The notes below the pieces were generated by a model. It had not been told where the DNA came from and searched no databases. It saw only the letters and a list, made by a program, of their open reading frames with translations. Made by a program: the position numbers and the translations under genes. Source: Neocallimastix lanati (nom. inval.) (Eukaryota > Neocallimastigomycota > Neocallimastigomycetes > Neocallimastigales > Neocallimastigaceae). From it: DNA of 64,000 nt. Within the stretch, counting starts at the first letter, position 1. Each line of letters starts with the position of its first letter. This document shows positions 63,191 through 64,000 of the stretch, one piece after another. The stretch spans positions 848,001 to 912,000 of the forward strand of contig JACVTC010000033.1 of assembly GCA_016946835.1 (NCBI GenBank). Direction: 5' to 3'.

Positions 63191-64000
63191 TTATAGCCAA
63201 ACTTGTTTGATATCATGATTTCCAAAAGATTCTCCACAAGTTGGACATTTTCTTTGACGAGAATCATATCTTGCTTTAATACATTCTTTACAAAATACAT
63301 GCATACATTTTAGCAGTACAGTATCTTTAAAGTTTATATTACATGATGGACATTTTAGTAAAGCTTTATATTCATCTAATTGTTTCTGCAAATTAGAATC
63401 ACCAGCATTTTCATATTTTGAAAGAGTTTCTATCCTCTTTTTTGAAACGCTTATATCCTCCTAAAATATTAAAATTTAAAATTAAAAAAAATAAATAATA
63501 TAAATAAAAATTAATTATTTATTATTTTATATAAAGATTTTTATTTAATTTAATACAATATGGAATATTTATTTATTCATGTATATTAAACAAACCCCTA
63601 ATCTTTTATTTTTTGCTATTTCTGCTTCTAAAGCTGCTGTTTTATCTCTTATAATATTGTTCATCTAATTAAAAATAAAATAAGTTATTAAAAAATAATT
63701 TATATATATATATAATTAAAAAAATAATAAATAATAAAAATAAAATAAAATAAAAATAGATAAATACCTCCAAAAATTTTCTATTTGCTTTTTCTAATTT
63801 ATCTTTTTGGTCATTACATAATTCCGTAAGTTCTAAAGCTTTTCTTTTATGTGATTCTATTAGTGCTAAATTATTTCCTGAATTCTTTTCAGCTATACTC
63901 TGATATTTTATAATATTATTTTTACATTAATAATATTTTTTTTTTTTTAAAAAAAAAAAGAATTCAATAATAAAAATGAACAATAACGATATTTATACTA
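63191..64000 (-). CDS. BRE1: E3 ubiquitin ligase Bre1, C-terminal RING part (gene continues beyond window)
   Basis: Three 3' exons are in the window: 63899-63768, 63664-63596 and 63460-63191. They join in frame; the donor after the middle exon is GTTTGT, weaker than usual. The encoded part is coiled coil (SHKRKALELTELCNDQKDKL, MNNIIRDKTAALEAEIAKNK), followed by a C3HC4 RING at the end: CPSCNINFKDTVLLKCMHVF with CKECI and CPTCG, then SFGNHDIKQVWL. A RING at the extreme C-terminus ending FG..DI..V/I.L is the signature of Bre1/RNF20, which with Rad6 monoubiquitinates histone H2B. The 5' exons lie past 64000. The last bases (63900-64000) read as intron. Confidence 0.9.

Overview
The window is nuclear DNA of an extremely AT-rich fungus. 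It holds a fungus-specific Ste12-type transcription factor, intron-rich housekeeping genes with GTAAGT-like donors and TAG/AAG acceptors, the standard code (TAA as normal terminator), and intergenic DNA that is almost only A and T with many 30-50 nt homopolymers. This combination best fits an anaerobic gut fungus (Neocallimastigomycota). That placement is an inference from composition and gene style, not from a search.

Layout. 1-461: the 3' part of a MULE-type DNA transposase. 462-18.5 kb: a gene desert of simple repeats, with two inverted minisatellite arrays (1.3-2.7 and 4.2-4.7 kb) and a tRNA-like SINE candidate (9.1-9.2 kb). 18.6-20.4 kb: STE12. 22.1-28.9 kb: a LINE cluster with one 5'-truncated copy, one near full-length decayed copy and a small 3' fragment nested in it. 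30.1-33.7 kb (minus): NIC96, 3 exons. 35.2-36.2 kb (plus): eIF3h. 37.2-40.6 kb (minus): a nine-exon anoctamin/TMEM16 scramblase. 41.9-42.9 kb: a 1-kb heptanucleotide array, followed by the second SINE candidate and a GC-richer repeat remnant. 44.9-45.4 kb (minus): TSR2 with an in-frame TAA. 47.8-48.85 kb (minus): a decayed SF3B3/RSE1 pseudogene. 49.7-50.8 kb (minus): RPB8, 3 exons. 51.06-51.32 kb: a long (AAT)n tract. 53.0-56.1 kb (plus): a BET-family bromodomain protein carrying a GATA zinc finger. 56.8-57.4 kb: a third LINE 3' fragment. 59.4-62.2 kb (plus): a nine-exon TBC Rab-GAP. 63.2-64 kb (minus): the 3' part of BRE1.

There is no operon-like organisation. The genes are independent housekeeping and regulatory loci (nuclear pore, translation initiation, membrane lipid scrambling, 40S maturation, Pol II, chromatin reading, vesicle traffic, H2B ubiquitination). 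Multi-exon structures were rebuilt by hand from donor/acceptor sites, reading-frame continuity and family conservation. Total lengths are multiples of three for NIC96 (1006 aa), anoctamin (734 aa), RPB8 (145 aa), the BET-GATA protein (963 aa) and TBC (587 aa).

The most unusual items are the BET-GATA fusion, the TAA inside TSR2 before a conserved tail, the pair of related tRNA-like SINE copies, the inverted minisatellite pair, and a LINE whose ORF joins an N-terminal domain to its endonuclease through a hexanucleotide-encoded serine linker.
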